From Crossiella equi (GTDB taxonomy: Bacteria > Actinomycetota > Actinomycetes > Mycobacteriales > Pseudonocardiaceae), in contig NZ_JAGIOO010000001.1 of NCBI RefSeq assembly GCF_017876755.1, positions 4,759,786 to 4,823,785 of the forward strand: a DNA stretch of 64,000 nucleotides, given 5' to 3'. A model generated the notes under the pieces. That model worked only from the letters and a program-made list of their open reading frames with translations. It ran no database searches and had not been told where the DNA came from. A program made the translations under genes and the position numbers. Below are positions 17,597 through 26,293 of the stretch, in pieces; position 1 is the first letter of the stretch; each line of letters starts with the position of its first letter.

Positions 17597-20498
17597 ACCC
17601 CTCGCGGTAGGCGGACTCGAACGCCGGGCCGAGCGCGGTGCGGGCGGCCCGGGTGAGCCGTTCGACGTCGCCGCGCTCGGCCGGGGGCAGCGGTGCGCCG
17701 ACGGCCTCGCGCCGGGCCGCCGCCCGGCCGAGCAGCAGTGCCGAGCGGGCCGGGTCGGCGGGCAGGTGCGCACCGGCCAGGCCCTCCTCGGCGAACGCGC
17801 GGGCCCTCGGGTCGCCGGTCCGGCGGGCCAGGTCATGCGCCTCGGTGTGCCGGGCCAGCGCGGTGCCGTGGTCGCCGCGCTGTTCGGCGGTGAAGCCGAG
17901 CTCGGTGAGCAGCAGGCACAGGCCGGGGCCGCCATCGACCTCGCGGCACCACGGCAGCCAGCGCAGCAGGTGCGCCTCCGCGTCGGCGTACCGACCCTGG
18001 CGGCGGGCCAGCAGCCCAAGGCCGATCTCGGCGAACTGCTCGCCGATCGTGTTGCCGTGCCGGGCGGCGACCTGGCGGGCCTGCTCGTGCCGTTCGACCG
18101 CCTTGGTGTGCTCGCCGGTGAGCAGGTGGATGCGGCCCAGTCCGGCCAGCGCGGTGCTGATCTCGGTCCACAGGTCCAGCTCCTCGGCCGCCCGCAGGGC
18201 CTCGCGGTGCAGGCGGGCGGCCTCCGGGTAGTCGCCGGTGACCTCGGCGGCGGTGGCCAGCTCGTGCTTGGCCTGCACCAGGCCCCAGGGGTCACCGAGC
18301 TCGGTGAACAGCTCCGCGCTGCGCTGGGCGGCCGCACGCATGCCGGGCAGGTCGCCGCGCAGCAGGGCGTGCGCGGCCCCGGTGGCCAGGGCGGCGGCCT
18401 CGCCCCAGCGGTCGCCCTCGGCCAGGAAAGCGGCCAGGGCCTTGGCGTTGAGCTCCTCGCTGACCGCGGTCTCGCCCCGGCCGATCATGGCGTGCGCGAG
18501 CAGGCAGGTGGCGTGGGCGTCCACTGTGGACACCTCGGTGAGCGGGCCGCCGGTGAGCACGAGCAGCACCGCGCGCCAGGCCACCACGCGCTCGCGCAGC
18601 TCCGGTGCGCCGCCGGGGCGGGACAGGGCCAGCTCGTGCGCGCGCAGGGACTCGGTGTGCCTGCCGCGCAGGAACCAGTACCAGCGCAGCGCGGTCACCA
18701 GGCGCAGGGCGGAGTCGGCGTCCGCGCCGTCCAGGGCACGGTGCAGGTTGGCGGCCTCCCGGTCCAGGCCCGCCAGCCAGCAGCGCTGGCCGGGTCCGGT
18801 CAGCTCGGCCTGTTCGGCGAAGGCCAGGTAGTGCGCGCGGTGCTTGGCCCGCACGGCTTCCAGCTCCCCCGCCTCGGCCAGGCGCTCCAGCCCGTACGCG
18901 GCCACCGACTCCAGCAGCCGGTACCGCGGCCCGCCCGTGACCAGCGAGCGGTCCACGAGTCGGGCCAGCAGGTCCAGCACCTCGTCCGGCCGCACGCCCG
19001 CGCCGGAGCAGATGTCCTCGGCGGCGGCCAGCGTGGCGCCGTCGGCGGGTACGGCCAGGCGGCGCAGCACCAGGCGCTCCGGCTCGGTCAGCAGCTGCCA
19101 GCTCCAGTCGATCAACGCGCGGAGCGTGCGCTGCCGGGCGGGCGCGTCCCGGTGCCCGGCGGTGAGCAGGCCGAACCGGTCGTCCAGGCGGGCGGCCAGC
19201 TCCTCGACGCCGAGCACACGCGCCCGGGTGGCGGCCAGCTCCACCGCCAGCGGCAGGCCGTCCAGGCGGGTGCAGATCGTGGCCAGGGTGTCCGGGTCTG
19301 CGGCCACCCCGGGCGCGCGGGCGGTGAACAGGGCGACAGCGTGCTCGGTGGTCAGGGGCGGCACCGGGTAGCGCGCCTCCCCCGCCAGGCCGAGCGCCTC
19401 GCGGCTGGTGGCGAGGACGCGCAGCCCGGGCGCGGCCCGCAGCAGCCGACCGGCCAGCTCGGCGACCGCGGCCAGCACGTGCTCGCAGTTGTCCAGCACG
19501 AGCAGCATCCGCCGCTCCCGCAACGCCTCCGCCAGTCGGTCGGTACCGGGCAGGTCCTCGCGGATGCCCAGTGCGGCGCGCACCGCCTCCTCCACCGACG
19601 GTCCGTGCCCGGCCAGCTCGACCAGCCAGGTTCCGTCCTCTGTGGACACCCCGGCGGCGGTGGCCAGGGCCAGCGTGGTCTTGCCGACCCCGCCGGGGCC
19701 GGTGAGCGTGACCAGCCGCGAGGTGCGCAGCAGCTCGGTGACCTCGGCGCGGGCGGTGTCCCGGCCGAGCGGGCCGGCCACCGGGGCGGGCAGGTTGCCA
19801 CGCCGGGACAGGCCGGGGTCCTGGCGCAGGATCGCGGTGTGCACGGCGGCCAGCTCCGGGCCCGGGTCCGCGCCCAGCTCCTCGGCCAGCCGGTGGCGCA
19901 GCTCGGCGAACTGGCGCAGGGCCTCGGCCGGACGGCCCGCGCGGTAGAGGGCGTGCAGGTGCAGGGCCCAGAGCCGTTCGCGCAGCGGGTGCTCGGCCAG
20001 CCAGGGCGCCAGCTCGTCCAGCACGTGCGCCCCCGCCGCGAGCCGGGCGCGGGTGTGGTCCTCGACCGCGGTCAGGCGGGCCTCGGTGAGGCGGGCGGCG
20101 TAGGCCTGGGCGAACCCGGCGTCCGGGAAGTCGGCGAGCACCGGTCCGCGCCACAGCGCCAGCGCCTTGGCGGGCTCACCCCGTTCGAGCAAGGTGGCGA
20201 AGCGGCCCGCGTCCACGTCGGCGGGCCGGACCCGCAGCCGGTAGCCGGGTGCCCGGGACTCGACCAGCTCGGCCCCGATCGCGCGGCGCAGCTGCCAGAC
20301 CTTGTGCTGCAACGCGGCGGCCGGGTTGGCGGGCGGGTGCTCACCCCACAGGTCGAGCACCAGGCGGTCGGCCGAGACCACCCGGCCCTCGTGCACCAGG
20401 AGCACGGCCAGCAGCGCGCGGACCTTCGCCTCGGGCACGCGCACCGGGACGCCGTCCGCCGTGGCGACCGCGAGTGGACCCAGCACCCCAAACCGCAC
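17580..20498 (-). CDS. SARP/AfsR-like transcriptional regulator with NB-ARC ATPase and TPR-like tail
   Basis: GTG at 20498 gives RFGVLGPLAVATADGVPV, the standard start of SARP proteins. Residues ~1-90 are the winged-helix DNA-binding domain; ~95-240 the bacterial transcriptional activation domain; a P-loop GPGGVGKTT lies near residue 270, followed by LLVLDNCEHVL (Walker B) and an NB-ARC core; the remaining ~400 residues are helical repeats. At 972 residues it has the length of AfsR-like regulators. Family knowledge: such proteins bind heptameric direct repeats with 11-nt periodicity. A repeat of this type lies in the 55-nt gap to the divergent imine-reductase gene (20514-20531), so autoregulation or control of that gene is likely. 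Confidence 0.92.
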   Translation of the reverse strand: MRFGVLGPLAVATADGVPVRVPEAKVRALLAVLLVHEGRVVSADRLVLDLWGEHPPANPAAALQHKVWQLRRAIGAELVESRAPGYRLRVRPADVDAGRFATLLERGEPAKALALWRGPVLADFPDAGFAQAYAARLTEARLTAVEDHTRARLAAGAHVLDELAPWLAEHPLRERLWALHLHALYRAGRPAEALRQFAELRHRLAEELGADPGPELAAVHTAILRQDPGLSRRGNLPAPVAGPLGRDTARAEVTELLRTSRLVTLTGPGGVGKTTLALATAAGVSTEDGTWLVELAGHGPSVEEAVRAALGIREDLPGTDRLAEALRERRMLLVLDNCEHVLAAVAELAGRLLRAAPGLRVLATSREALGLAGEARYPVPPLTTEHAVALFTARAPGVAADPDTLATICTRLDGLPLAVELAATRARVLGVEELAARLDDRFGLLTAGHRDAPARQRTLRALIDWSWQLLTEPERLVLRRLAVPADGATLAAAEDICSGAGVRPDEVLDLLARLVDRSLVTGGPRYRLLESVAAYGLERLAEAGELEAVRAKHRAHYLAFAEQAELTGPGQRCWLAGLDREAANLHRALDGADADSALRLVTALRWYWFLRGRHTESLRAHELALSRPGGAPELRERVVAWRAVLLVLTGGPLTEVSTVDAHATCLLAHAMIGRGETAVSEELNAKALAAFLAEGDRWGEAAALATGAAHALLRGDLPGMRAAAQRSAELFTELGDPWGLVQAKHELATAAEVTGDYPEAARLHREALRAAEELDLWTEISTALAGLGRIHLLTGEHTKAVERHEQARQVAARHGNTIGEQFAEIGLGLLARRQGRYADAEAHLLRWLPWCREVDGGPGLCLLLTELGFTAEQRGDHGTALARHTEAHDLARRTGDPRARAFAEEGLAGAHLPADPARSALLLGRAAARREAVGAPLPPAERGDVERLTRAARTALGPAFESAYREGFTAAR

Positions 20499-20513
20499 GG
20501 GGCACACCGTAGC

Positions 20514-20531
20514 CCGAGAGAGAACCGAGAG
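20514..20531. promoter_or_regulatory. Candidate SARP binding site: CCGAGAG direct repeat, 11-nt period
   Basis: CCGAGAG occurs at 20514-20520 and again at 20525-20531, with a 4-nt spacer, so the starts are exactly 11 nt apart. SARP regulators of the ActII-ORF4/DnrI/AfsR type bind heptameric direct repeats with this periodicity. The site lies in the 55-nt divergent promoter region between the SARP-type regulator (start 20498) and the imine reductase-like gene (start 20554). Function is inferred from spacing and context. Confidence 0.5.
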
Positions 20532-20553
20532 CGGGCGGACGCACGGTGATCCC

Positions 20554-21363
20554 ATGACATCCGTTTCCACACTCGGCCTCGGCGAGATGGGCCTGGCCCT
20601 GGCCTCGGCCTTCCACTCCGCCGGGCACCCCACCACCGGCTGGAACCGCACCGCCGCGAAAGCCGCGCCGCTGGCCGCCCTGGGCGCGGCCGTCGCCCCC
20701 ACCGCCGCCGAGGCGGTCGCCGCGAGCGAGGTCGTGGTGATCTGCCTGTCCGTCTACGACACCGTGCTCGCCACCCTCGACGGCGTGGACGTCTCCGGCA
20801 AGGTGCTGGTGAACCTGACCAACGGCACCCCGAACCAGGCCCGCGAGGCCGCTGCCGTCCTCACCGAGCGCGGCGCGACCTACCTCGACGGCGGGATCAT
20901 GGCGGTCCCGGAGATGATCGCCCAGCCGAGCGCGCTGCTGCTCTACAGCGGCGCCCCGGCGGCCTTCGAGACCCACCGCGAGCTGCTGGCCGCGCTGGGC
21001 CCGGCCCGGCACCTGGGCGCTGACCCGGGCCTGGCCTCGCTGTACGACCTCGCGCTGCTCAGCGGCATGTACGGCATGTTCGCCGGTGTCTTCCAGGCCA
21101 TCTCGATGGTCGCCAGCGAGGACGTGCCGGTGGCCGCGTTCGCGGAGGAGCTGCTGGTGCCGTGGGTGCGCGCGATGCTCGCCGGGGTGCCGACCGGCGC
21201 CGAGGCGATCGCCGCGGGCGAGTACCTGGCCGACCGGCGCGCGCTCCAGGTGAACAAGGACGGGCTGGACAACATCCTGCTCGCGAGCTGGCAGCAGGGC
21301 GTGCCCGCCGACCTGCTCGCGCCCATGCACACGTGGTTCGCGAGCCGCCTGGCGAAGTTCTGA
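20554..21363 (+). CDS. NAD(P)-dependent imine reductase / beta-hydroxyacid dehydrogenase-like protein
   Basis: The N-terminal Rossmann motif is TLGLGEMGLALASAF (G-x-G-x-M-G), followed by WNRT, where the Arg after beta-2 favours NADPH. The C-terminal helical half contains GADPGLASLYDLALLSGMYG; Asp in Y-D-L-A-L is where imine reductases carry a catalytic acid, while 3-hydroxyisobutyrate dehydrogenases have Lys. That favours imine reductase over hydroxyacid dehydrogenase. Length of 269 residues is slightly short of the usual ~290. The start ATG at 20554 is the first that gives the motif. It is divergent from a SARP-type regulator with a matching direct repeat between them. Substrate unknown. Confidence 0.85.
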   Translation: MTSVSTLGLGEMGLALASAFHSAGHPTTGWNRTAAKAAPLAALGAAVAPTAAEAVAASEVVVICLSVYDTVLATLDGVDVSGKVLVNLTNGTPNQAREAAAVLTERGATYLDGGIMAVPEMIAQPSALLLYSGAPAAFETHRELLAALGPARHLGADPGLASLYDLALLSGMYGMFAGVFQAISMVASEDVPVAAFAEELLVPWVRAMLAGVPTGAEAIAAGEYLADRRALQVNKDGLDNILLASWQQGVPADLLAPMHTWFASRLAKF

Positions 21364-21442
21364 AGATTTTTTCCCCGGCCATGTCGATCCGGCGGCTCCC
21401 CGTTCGACCTCTGGGTGAACACATCCTGAGGAGGGAACCGAC

Positions 21443-21838
21443 ATGACCACCACCATCACCGCCGCCGCACCGAGCCGCACCGCCAACACCGTGCTGTGGG
21501 TCGCCCAGGGCCTGATCGCCGCGCTGTTCCTGTTCGGCGCTTACGGCAAGGTCCTGCTCGACCCGATGGTGGTGGCCGGGTTCGCCGCCATGGGCATGGG
21601 CGAGGGCATGGCGCTGTTCGTCGGGCTGTGCGAGCTGGCCGGGGCGGTCGGCATCCTCGTCCCGGTGCTGTCCGGCCTGGCCGGGCTGGGCCTGACCGCG
21701 CTGATGATCGGCGCCACCGGCCTGACCGTCGCCTTCGCCGGGGTCGAGGCCGCGGTGTTCCCCGCCGCGGTGCTGCTGGTCGTGGCGGCCGTCACCTGGG
21801 GCCGCCGGGACCGGCTGCGCGCGCTGTTCACCCGATGA
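21443..21838 (+). CDS. DoxX-like family membrane protein
   Basis: The ATG at 21443 follows GAGGAGGGAACC with good spacing. The protein is 131 residues with four hydrophobic helices and the DoxX start VLWVAQGLIAALFLFGAYGKVL, including the Gly/Lys pattern (FxxxG(x)xK) conserved in the family. DoxX-like proteins are small inner membrane proteins, linked in some actinobacteria to redox or detoxification complexes; the molecular function is not established. It is co-directional with the imine reductase-like gene (79-nt gap) and the SLC13 transporter, and is followed at once by an inverted repeat. Confidence 0.85.
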   Translation: MTTTITAAAPSRTANTVLWVAQGLIAALFLFGAYGKVLLDPMVVAGFAAMGMGEGMALFVGLCELAGAVGILVPVLSGLAGLGLTALMIGATGLTVAFAGVEAAVFPAAVLLVVAAVTWGRRDRLRALFTR

Positions 21839-21859
21839 GAGCCGTTTCATGAACGGCTC
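21839..21859. repeat. Perfect 8-bp inverted repeat after DoxX gene
   Basis: Arms GAGCCGTT and AACGGCTC with the 5-nt loop TCATG start one base after the DoxX stop. There is no following T-run, so it is either a weak hairpin terminator or an operator for the downstream SLC13/glxK pair, whose first start lies 37 nt further on. The sequence alone does not decide. Confidence 0.5.
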
Positions 21860-21895
21860 ACGGCAGGCTCAGTTCGGCGGCCGAGGCTGGTCCCC

Positions 21896-23356
21896 ATGTC
21901 CAGCACCCTCGAACTCCGGCCGCCCTGGCACCGCGAGCCACCGACCACCCCGCTCAAGCGGCCCCGGCGCCGCTTCGGGCGGGGTGTGCTCGTGCTGCTG
22001 GCCTTCGGCGCGCTGGCCGCGGTGCTGCATTTCGGCGGGACTGGCCTGTCGCCGTCCGGGCAGGCCACGCTGCTGGTGTTCACCGCGGCCGTCGCGGGCT
22101 GGACGCTGACCAGGGTCGACGACACCTACATCGCCCTGGCCGCCGCGCTGGTGCTCGTGCTGCTGGGTGTGCTCAGCGGGGACGAGCTGTTCGCCACGCT
22201 CGGCGGCGAGACGATCTGGCTGCTCATCGCCGCCTTTGTGCTGGCCGCCGGGGTCGGTGCGAGCGGGCTGCCCACCCGGGTCGCGGTGGCGCTCATCGGG
22301 CGCGCGCGGTCCACCCGGGGCCTGGCGCACCTGGTGACGGCGGCGCTGCTGCTCAGCGCGTTCGCCATCCCGGCCACCTCCGGCCGCGCCGCGCTCGCGC
22401 TGCCCGTGTTCACCGCGCTCGCCGCGGCCCTGGCCGACCGGCCCCGCGTCGTGAAGGCGCTGGCCGTGCTGTTCCCCACGGTCATCCTGCTGTCCGCGGT
22501 GGCCACGCTGATGGGCGCGGGCGCGCACCTGGTCACCTCGCAGCTGCTCACCGCCGCGACCGGGCAGGGCTTCGGGTTCGGCCAGTGGCTGCTGCTCGGC
22601 CTGCCGCTGGCCGCGGTCAGCTCGCACCTGGCCGCCGAGGTGGTGCTGTTCCTGTTCACCCGCCGCCCGGACCGGCGCGAGCGGTTCGCCCTGGACCTCA
22701 CCGCGATCCGCCCGCCGAAGGGCCTGTCCACCGAGGAGCGCCGGGCCGCGCTGCTGCTCGCCGGGGTCTCCCTGGCCTGGGCCAGCGAGCCGCTGCACGG
22801 GGTCTCGCCCGCGGTGGTCGCGCTGATCGGCGCGCTGCTCGTCACCTCGCCGCGCTTCGGCACGGTCAAGCTGAACCCGGCGCTGGCCGGGGTGCCGTGG
22901 TCGCTGCTGGTGTTCATGGCCGCGACCGCCGCGCTGGGCACCGCGCTCATCCACTCCGGCGCGGCCGGTTGGCTCGCTGGCCTGCTGCTCGGCTCGGTGA
23001 CCAGCCCGCTCGGCTTCCTCGTGGCCGTGGTGCTGCTCAGCACCGCCGCGCACCTGGTGATCCAGTCGCGCTCGGCCCGGTCCTCGGTGCTGGTGCCGCT
23101 GGTCATCCCGGCCGCGCTCGTGCTCGGGCTCAACCCGGCGGCGGTGGCCTTCGCCTCGACCGCGGCGGCCGGGTTCTGCCACACGCTGCCCGCCTCGGCG
23201 AAGCCGGTGGCCATGTTCGCCCGGGTCGAGGACACCCCGACCTACGACCGGTCCGACCTGCTGCGGCTGTCCGCCGTGCTCGGCCCGCTCACCGCCGCCC
23301 TCGTCCTGTTCTTCGCGCTCTCGGTGTGGCCGGTGCTCGGCCTGGACTGGAGGTAG
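21896..23356 (+). CDS. SLC13/DASS-type anion permease
   Basis: A 486-residue protein with ~12 hydrophobic segments. The two repeats of an SLC13-like (ArsB/NhaD fold) carrier are recognisable: helix breaks such as AIPATSGRAALALPVF and the second-half STAAAGFCHTLPASAKPVAMF. Family role: sodium- or proton-coupled uptake of di/tricarboxylates, sulfate or related anions. The gene ends 4 nt before glycerate kinase, a strong hint that the transported anion is glycerate, tartronate or another kinase-linked organic acid. The first ~35 residues are basic and probably cytoplasmic. Exact substrate is inferred from operon context only. Confidence 0.82.
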   Translation: MSSTLELRPPWHREPPTTPLKRPRRRFGRGVLVLLAFGALAAVLHFGGTGLSPSGQATLLVFTAAVAGWTLTRVDDTYIALAAALVLVLLGVLSGDELFATLGGETIWLLIAAFVLAAGVGASGLPTRVAVALIGRARSTRGLAHLVTAALLLSAFAIPATSGRAALALPVFTALAAALADRPRVVKALAVLFPTVILLSAVATLMGAGAHLVTSQLLTAATGQGFGFGQWLLLGLPLAAVSSHLAAEVVLFLFTRRPDRRERFALDLTAIRPPKGLSTEERRAALLLAGVSLAWASEPLHGVSPAVVALIGALLVTSPRFGTVKLNPALAGVPWSLLVFMAATAALGTALIHSGAAGWLAGLLLGSVTSPLGFLVAVVLLSTAAHLVIQSRSARSSVLVPLVIPAALVLGLNPAAVAFASTAAAGFCHTLPASAKPVAMFARVEDTPTYDRSDLLRLSAVLGPLTAALVLFFALSVWPVLGLDWR

Positions 23357-23360
23357 TCAG

Positions 23361-24566
23361 ATGCGTTTTGTCGTCGCACCCAGTGGCTTCAAGGAGAGCC
23401 TGGACGCCTCCGCCGTGGCCGCCGCGATCACCGCGGGCATCCGGCGCGTGGTGCCCGGCGCGGTGGTCGACCCGGTCCCGCTCGTGGACGGCGGCGAGGG
23501 CTCGGCCCGTGCGCTGGCCGAGGCGGGCGGGGGCGAGCTGGTCCCGGTCACCGTCACCGGCCCGGTCGGCGAACCGGTGCGCGCCCACCTCGCCGTCATC
23601 GGGCGGACCGCCGTGGTCGAGATGGCCGCGGCCGCCGGGCTCCGCCTGGTGCCCGCCGACCGGCGGCACCCGGGCCGCACCACGACCTACGGCGTGGGCG
23701 AGCTGATCCGGGCCGCGCTGGACGCCGGGTGCGCGGAGATCCTCGTCGGCTGCGGCGACTCCGGCACCTGCGACGGCGGTGCGGGCGCGCTCCAGGCCCT
23801 CGGTGCGCGGCTGCTGGACGGCGACGGCGAGGAGCTGGGCCGGGGCGGGGACGCGCTGGCGCAGGTCAAGGACGTGGACGTATCCGGACTGGACCCGCGC
23901 CTGGCGGACGTGCCGATCACCCTGGCCTGCAACCCGCACAACCTGCTCTGCGGCGAGACCGGCGTGGCCCGCGTGTTCGGCCCGCAGAAGGGCGCCACCC
24001 CCGAGGACGTGACCCGGCTGTCCGCCGCGATGGACCGCTGGGCGGTGGTGCTGCACGAGAAGTTCGGTGTGGACCTGGCCACCGCCCCGGGCAGCGGTGC
24101 CTCCGGCGGGCTCGGCGCTGGCCTGGCCGCGGTGCTCGGCGCCCGGCTGCGCCCCCGGTTCGACGTGGTGCTCAACCACCTCGACCTGGACCGCAGGCTG
24201 GCCGCGGCCGACCTGGTGATCACCGCCGAGGGCGCGATCGACTTCCAGACCCCGCGCGGCAAGGTCCCAGCCGAGGTGGCCCGGCGCGCCAAGCGGTACG
24301 GCAAGCCGGTGATCGCGCTGGCGGGCACGATCGGCCGGGGCGCGCGCCAGAACTACGACGTGGGCATCGACGCGTTCGCGGGCATCCTGGCCGCGCCGGT
24401 GCCGCTGGCCGAGGCCATGGCGGACGCGGCCGCGCTGCTCACCGACGCCACCGAGCGCACGCTGCGGCTGGTGCTGGTCGGCGCCTCGCTAGCGGCCGAC
24501 CGCGTACCCCTGGGCGCCCCGGGCGTTGGCGGCACCGCGCAGCAGGCCGGTCTCCGGATCCCGTGA
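23361..24566 (+). CDS. glxK: Glycerate 2-kinase (GlxK/GarK family)
   Basis: The ATG at 23361 follows GGAGGTAG and gives MRFVVAPSGFKESLDASAVA, the family N-terminus. Other family landmarks are PLVDGGEGS, EMAAAAGL, GCGDSGTCDGGAGALQALG, TGVARVFGPQKGA and PGSGASGGLGAGL. The enzyme phosphorylates D-glycerate with ATP to 2-phosphoglycerate, feeding glyoxylate/glycerate carbon into glycolysis. It is in an operon with the SLC13 permease (4-nt gap). About 401 residues, slightly longer than the usual ~375-380; the extra C-terminal ~20 residues overlap the 3' end of the convergent gamma-glutamyltransferase gene by 78 nt, which may indicate a read-on C-terminus. Confidence 0.94.
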   Translation: MRFVVAPSGFKESLDASAVAAAITAGIRRVVPGAVVDPVPLVDGGEGSARALAEAGGGELVPVTVTGPVGEPVRAHLAVIGRTAVVEMAAAAGLRLVPADRRHPGRTTTYGVGELIRAALDAGCAEILVGCGDSGTCDGGAGALQALGARLLDGDGEELGRGGDALAQVKDVDVSGLDPRLADVPITLACNPHNLLCGETGVARVFGPQKGATPEDVTRLSAAMDRWAVVLHEKFGVDLATAPGSGASGGLGAGLAAVLGARLRPRFDVVLNHLDLDRRLAAADLVITAEGAIDFQTPRGKVPAEVARRAKRYGKPVIALAGTIGRGARQNYDVGIDAFAGILAAPVPLAEAMADAAALLTDATERTLRLVLVGASLAADRVPLGAPGVGGTAQQAGLRIP

Positions 24567-26270
24567 CACCGCGGACAGCCTGCCCAGCGCCCACGGCCCG
24601 GCGTCCACCACCGAGTGGCCGCGCCGGGCCAGCTCGGCGAAGGTCTCCGCGCCGAGCCGGGTCTCCGCGACCAGCTCACCGGGCTGCCAGTTGCGCGGAT
24701 AGAACGAGGCCGGGAACGCGGTGCTGTGCCACGCGGGCGCGTCGATCGCCGCCTGGAGGTTCAGCCCGCCCCTGGTCATGGCCAGCCAGAAGCACAGCTG
24801 CCACTGGTCCTGCTGGTCGCCACCCGGCGTGCCGAAGGCGAGCACCGGCTGCCCGTCCCGGCTGGCCAGCGACGGGGTGAGCGTGATGCGCGGGCGCTTG
24901 CCGGGCGCGAGCGCGTTCGGGTGCCACTCGTCCAGCCAGAACATCTGCGCGCGGGTGCCGAGGTTGAAGCCGAGTGCGGGGATGTGCGGCGAGGACTGCA
25001 ACCAGCCGCCGGACGGCGTCGCGGAGACCAGGTTGCCCCAGCGGTCCACCACGTCCACGTGCACGGTGTCGCCACGGGTGGCGCCGGTGCGGGACACGGT
25101 CGGCTCGCCGACGCCCATCGCGGTGTCCATCTCGCCCGCGGTGTCGCCGATGCCCCGGCCCTGCGCCACGAACTCGGGCAGCCGCCCGCCCAGGCCGGGC
25201 CGCAGTTCCAGGGAAGCCTTGTCCCCGATGAGCTTCCGCCGCTCCGCCGCGTACGCCGCGGAGAGCAGCCGGTCCAACGGCACGTCCGGGTGGTCGCCGT
25301 ACCAGGCCTCGCGGTCGGCGAAGGCGAGCTTGGCCGCCTCCGCCGCCAGGTGCACGGTGTCCGCGCTCGCCACGCCGTCCACATAGGACAGATCCATGCC
25401 GTCCAGCAGCCGTAGCTGCTGCGCCAGCACGGGCCCCTGGCTCCACCGGCCGATCTTGTGCACGGTCCAGCCGTCGCTCAGCTCGACGCTGACCGGGTCC
25501 TCGTAGCCCGCCGACCAGCCCGCGAGGTCAGCGCCGGTGAGCACGCCCGCGTGCGCGCGGCCGGAGTCGTCGCGGAAGGCCTGCCGGGCGAAGCGGTCGA
25601 TCTCCTCGGCCACGAAGCCCTGGTACCAGGCGCGCCGGGCCGCCTCGATCTGCGCTTCCCGGTCCGCGCCAACGGCTTCCGCCTCGGCGAGCAGGCGCTC
25701 CAGGGTGTCGGCGAGCGCGGGGTTGCGCAGGCGCGTGCCGGGCTTCGCGGCGGGCAGCCACTGCGCGGCCGAGGTCGGCCAGTGCTCGCGGAAGAGCTGC
25801 TCGACCACCTCGACGGTCGCGGTGATGCGCTCCACCACGGGGAACCCGTTGCGCGCGTAACCGATCGCGTAGTCCAGCACTTGGCGAAGGGTGCGCGTGC
25901 CGTGGTCGCGCAGCAGGAGCAGCCAGCCGTCCCACGCCCCCGGGACGGTCGCGGCGAGCAGCCCGGTGCCGGGCACCAGGTCCAGGCCGAGGCCCTTGTA
26001 GTGCGTGACGGTCGCCCCGGCGGGCGCGGTGCCCTGGCCGCACAGCACCTTCGGGCGCGGGTCACCGGCGGTGGCGAACACCGCGGGCACCTCGCCGCCC
26101 GGTCCGTTCAGGTGCGGCTCGACCACCTGGAGCACAAAACCCGCGGCCACCGCCGCGTCGAACGCGTTGCCGCCGTCCTCCAGCACCGCCATGCCCGCCG
26201 CGGAGGCGAGCCAGTGCGTGGAGGCGACCATGCCGTGGGTGCCGATGAGCTCCGGTCGTGTGGTGAACAC
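24489..26270 (-). CDS. Gamma-glutamyltransferase family protein (Ntn-hydrolase)
   Basis: GTG at 26270 gives FTTRPELIGTHGMVASTHWLASAAGMAVLEDGGNAFDAAVA, the family start; no signal peptide is seen, so it is probably cytoplasmic. The autoprocessing/nucleophile Thr402 sits in RGDTVHVDVVDRWGNLVS, and the downstream GG-containing loop (TPSGGW, FGTPGGDQQDQWQ) is present. Such enzymes are made as a precursor and split before the Thr; they hydrolyse or transfer gamma-glutamyl groups or act as acylases. At 593 residues it has the normal precursor length. It overlaps glxK tail-to-tail by 78 nt. Substrate is not determinable. Confidence 0.9.
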   Translation of the reverse strand: MFTTRPELIGTHGMVASTHWLASAAGMAVLEDGGNAFDAAVAAGFVLQVVEPHLNGPGGEVPAVFATAGDPRPKVLCGQGTAPAGATVTHYKGLGLDLVPGTGLLAATVPGAWDGWLLLLRDHGTRTLRQVLDYAIGYARNGFPVVERITATVEVVEQLFREHWPTSAAQWLPAAKPGTRLRNPALADTLERLLAEAEAVGADREAQIEAARRAWYQGFVAEEIDRFARQAFRDDSGRAHAGVLTGADLAGWSAGYEDPVSVELSDGWTVHKIGRWSQGPVLAQQLRLLDGMDLSYVDGVASADTVHLAAEAAKLAFADREAWYGDHPDVPLDRLLSAAYAAERRKLIGDKASLELRPGLGGRLPEFVAQGRGIGDTAGEMDTAMGVGEPTVSRTGATRGDTVHVDVVDRWGNLVSATPSGGWLQSSPHIPALGFNLGTRAQMFWLDEWHPNALAPGKRPRITLTPSLASRDGQPVLAFGTPGGDQQDQWQLCFWLAMTRGGLNLQAAIDAPAWHSTAFPASFYPRNWQPGELVAETRLGAETFAELARRGHSVVDAGPWALGRLSAVSRDPETGLLRGAANARGAQGYAVGR

Positions 26271-26293
26271 ACGTCCGAACCTAACCCGGCGGG

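Noticed and set aside
17526-20549. 1007-codon + strand frame across the SARP regulator
   Set aside because: Shadow of the regulator gene; the antisense frame has clear winged-helix, P-loop and NB-ARC motifs.
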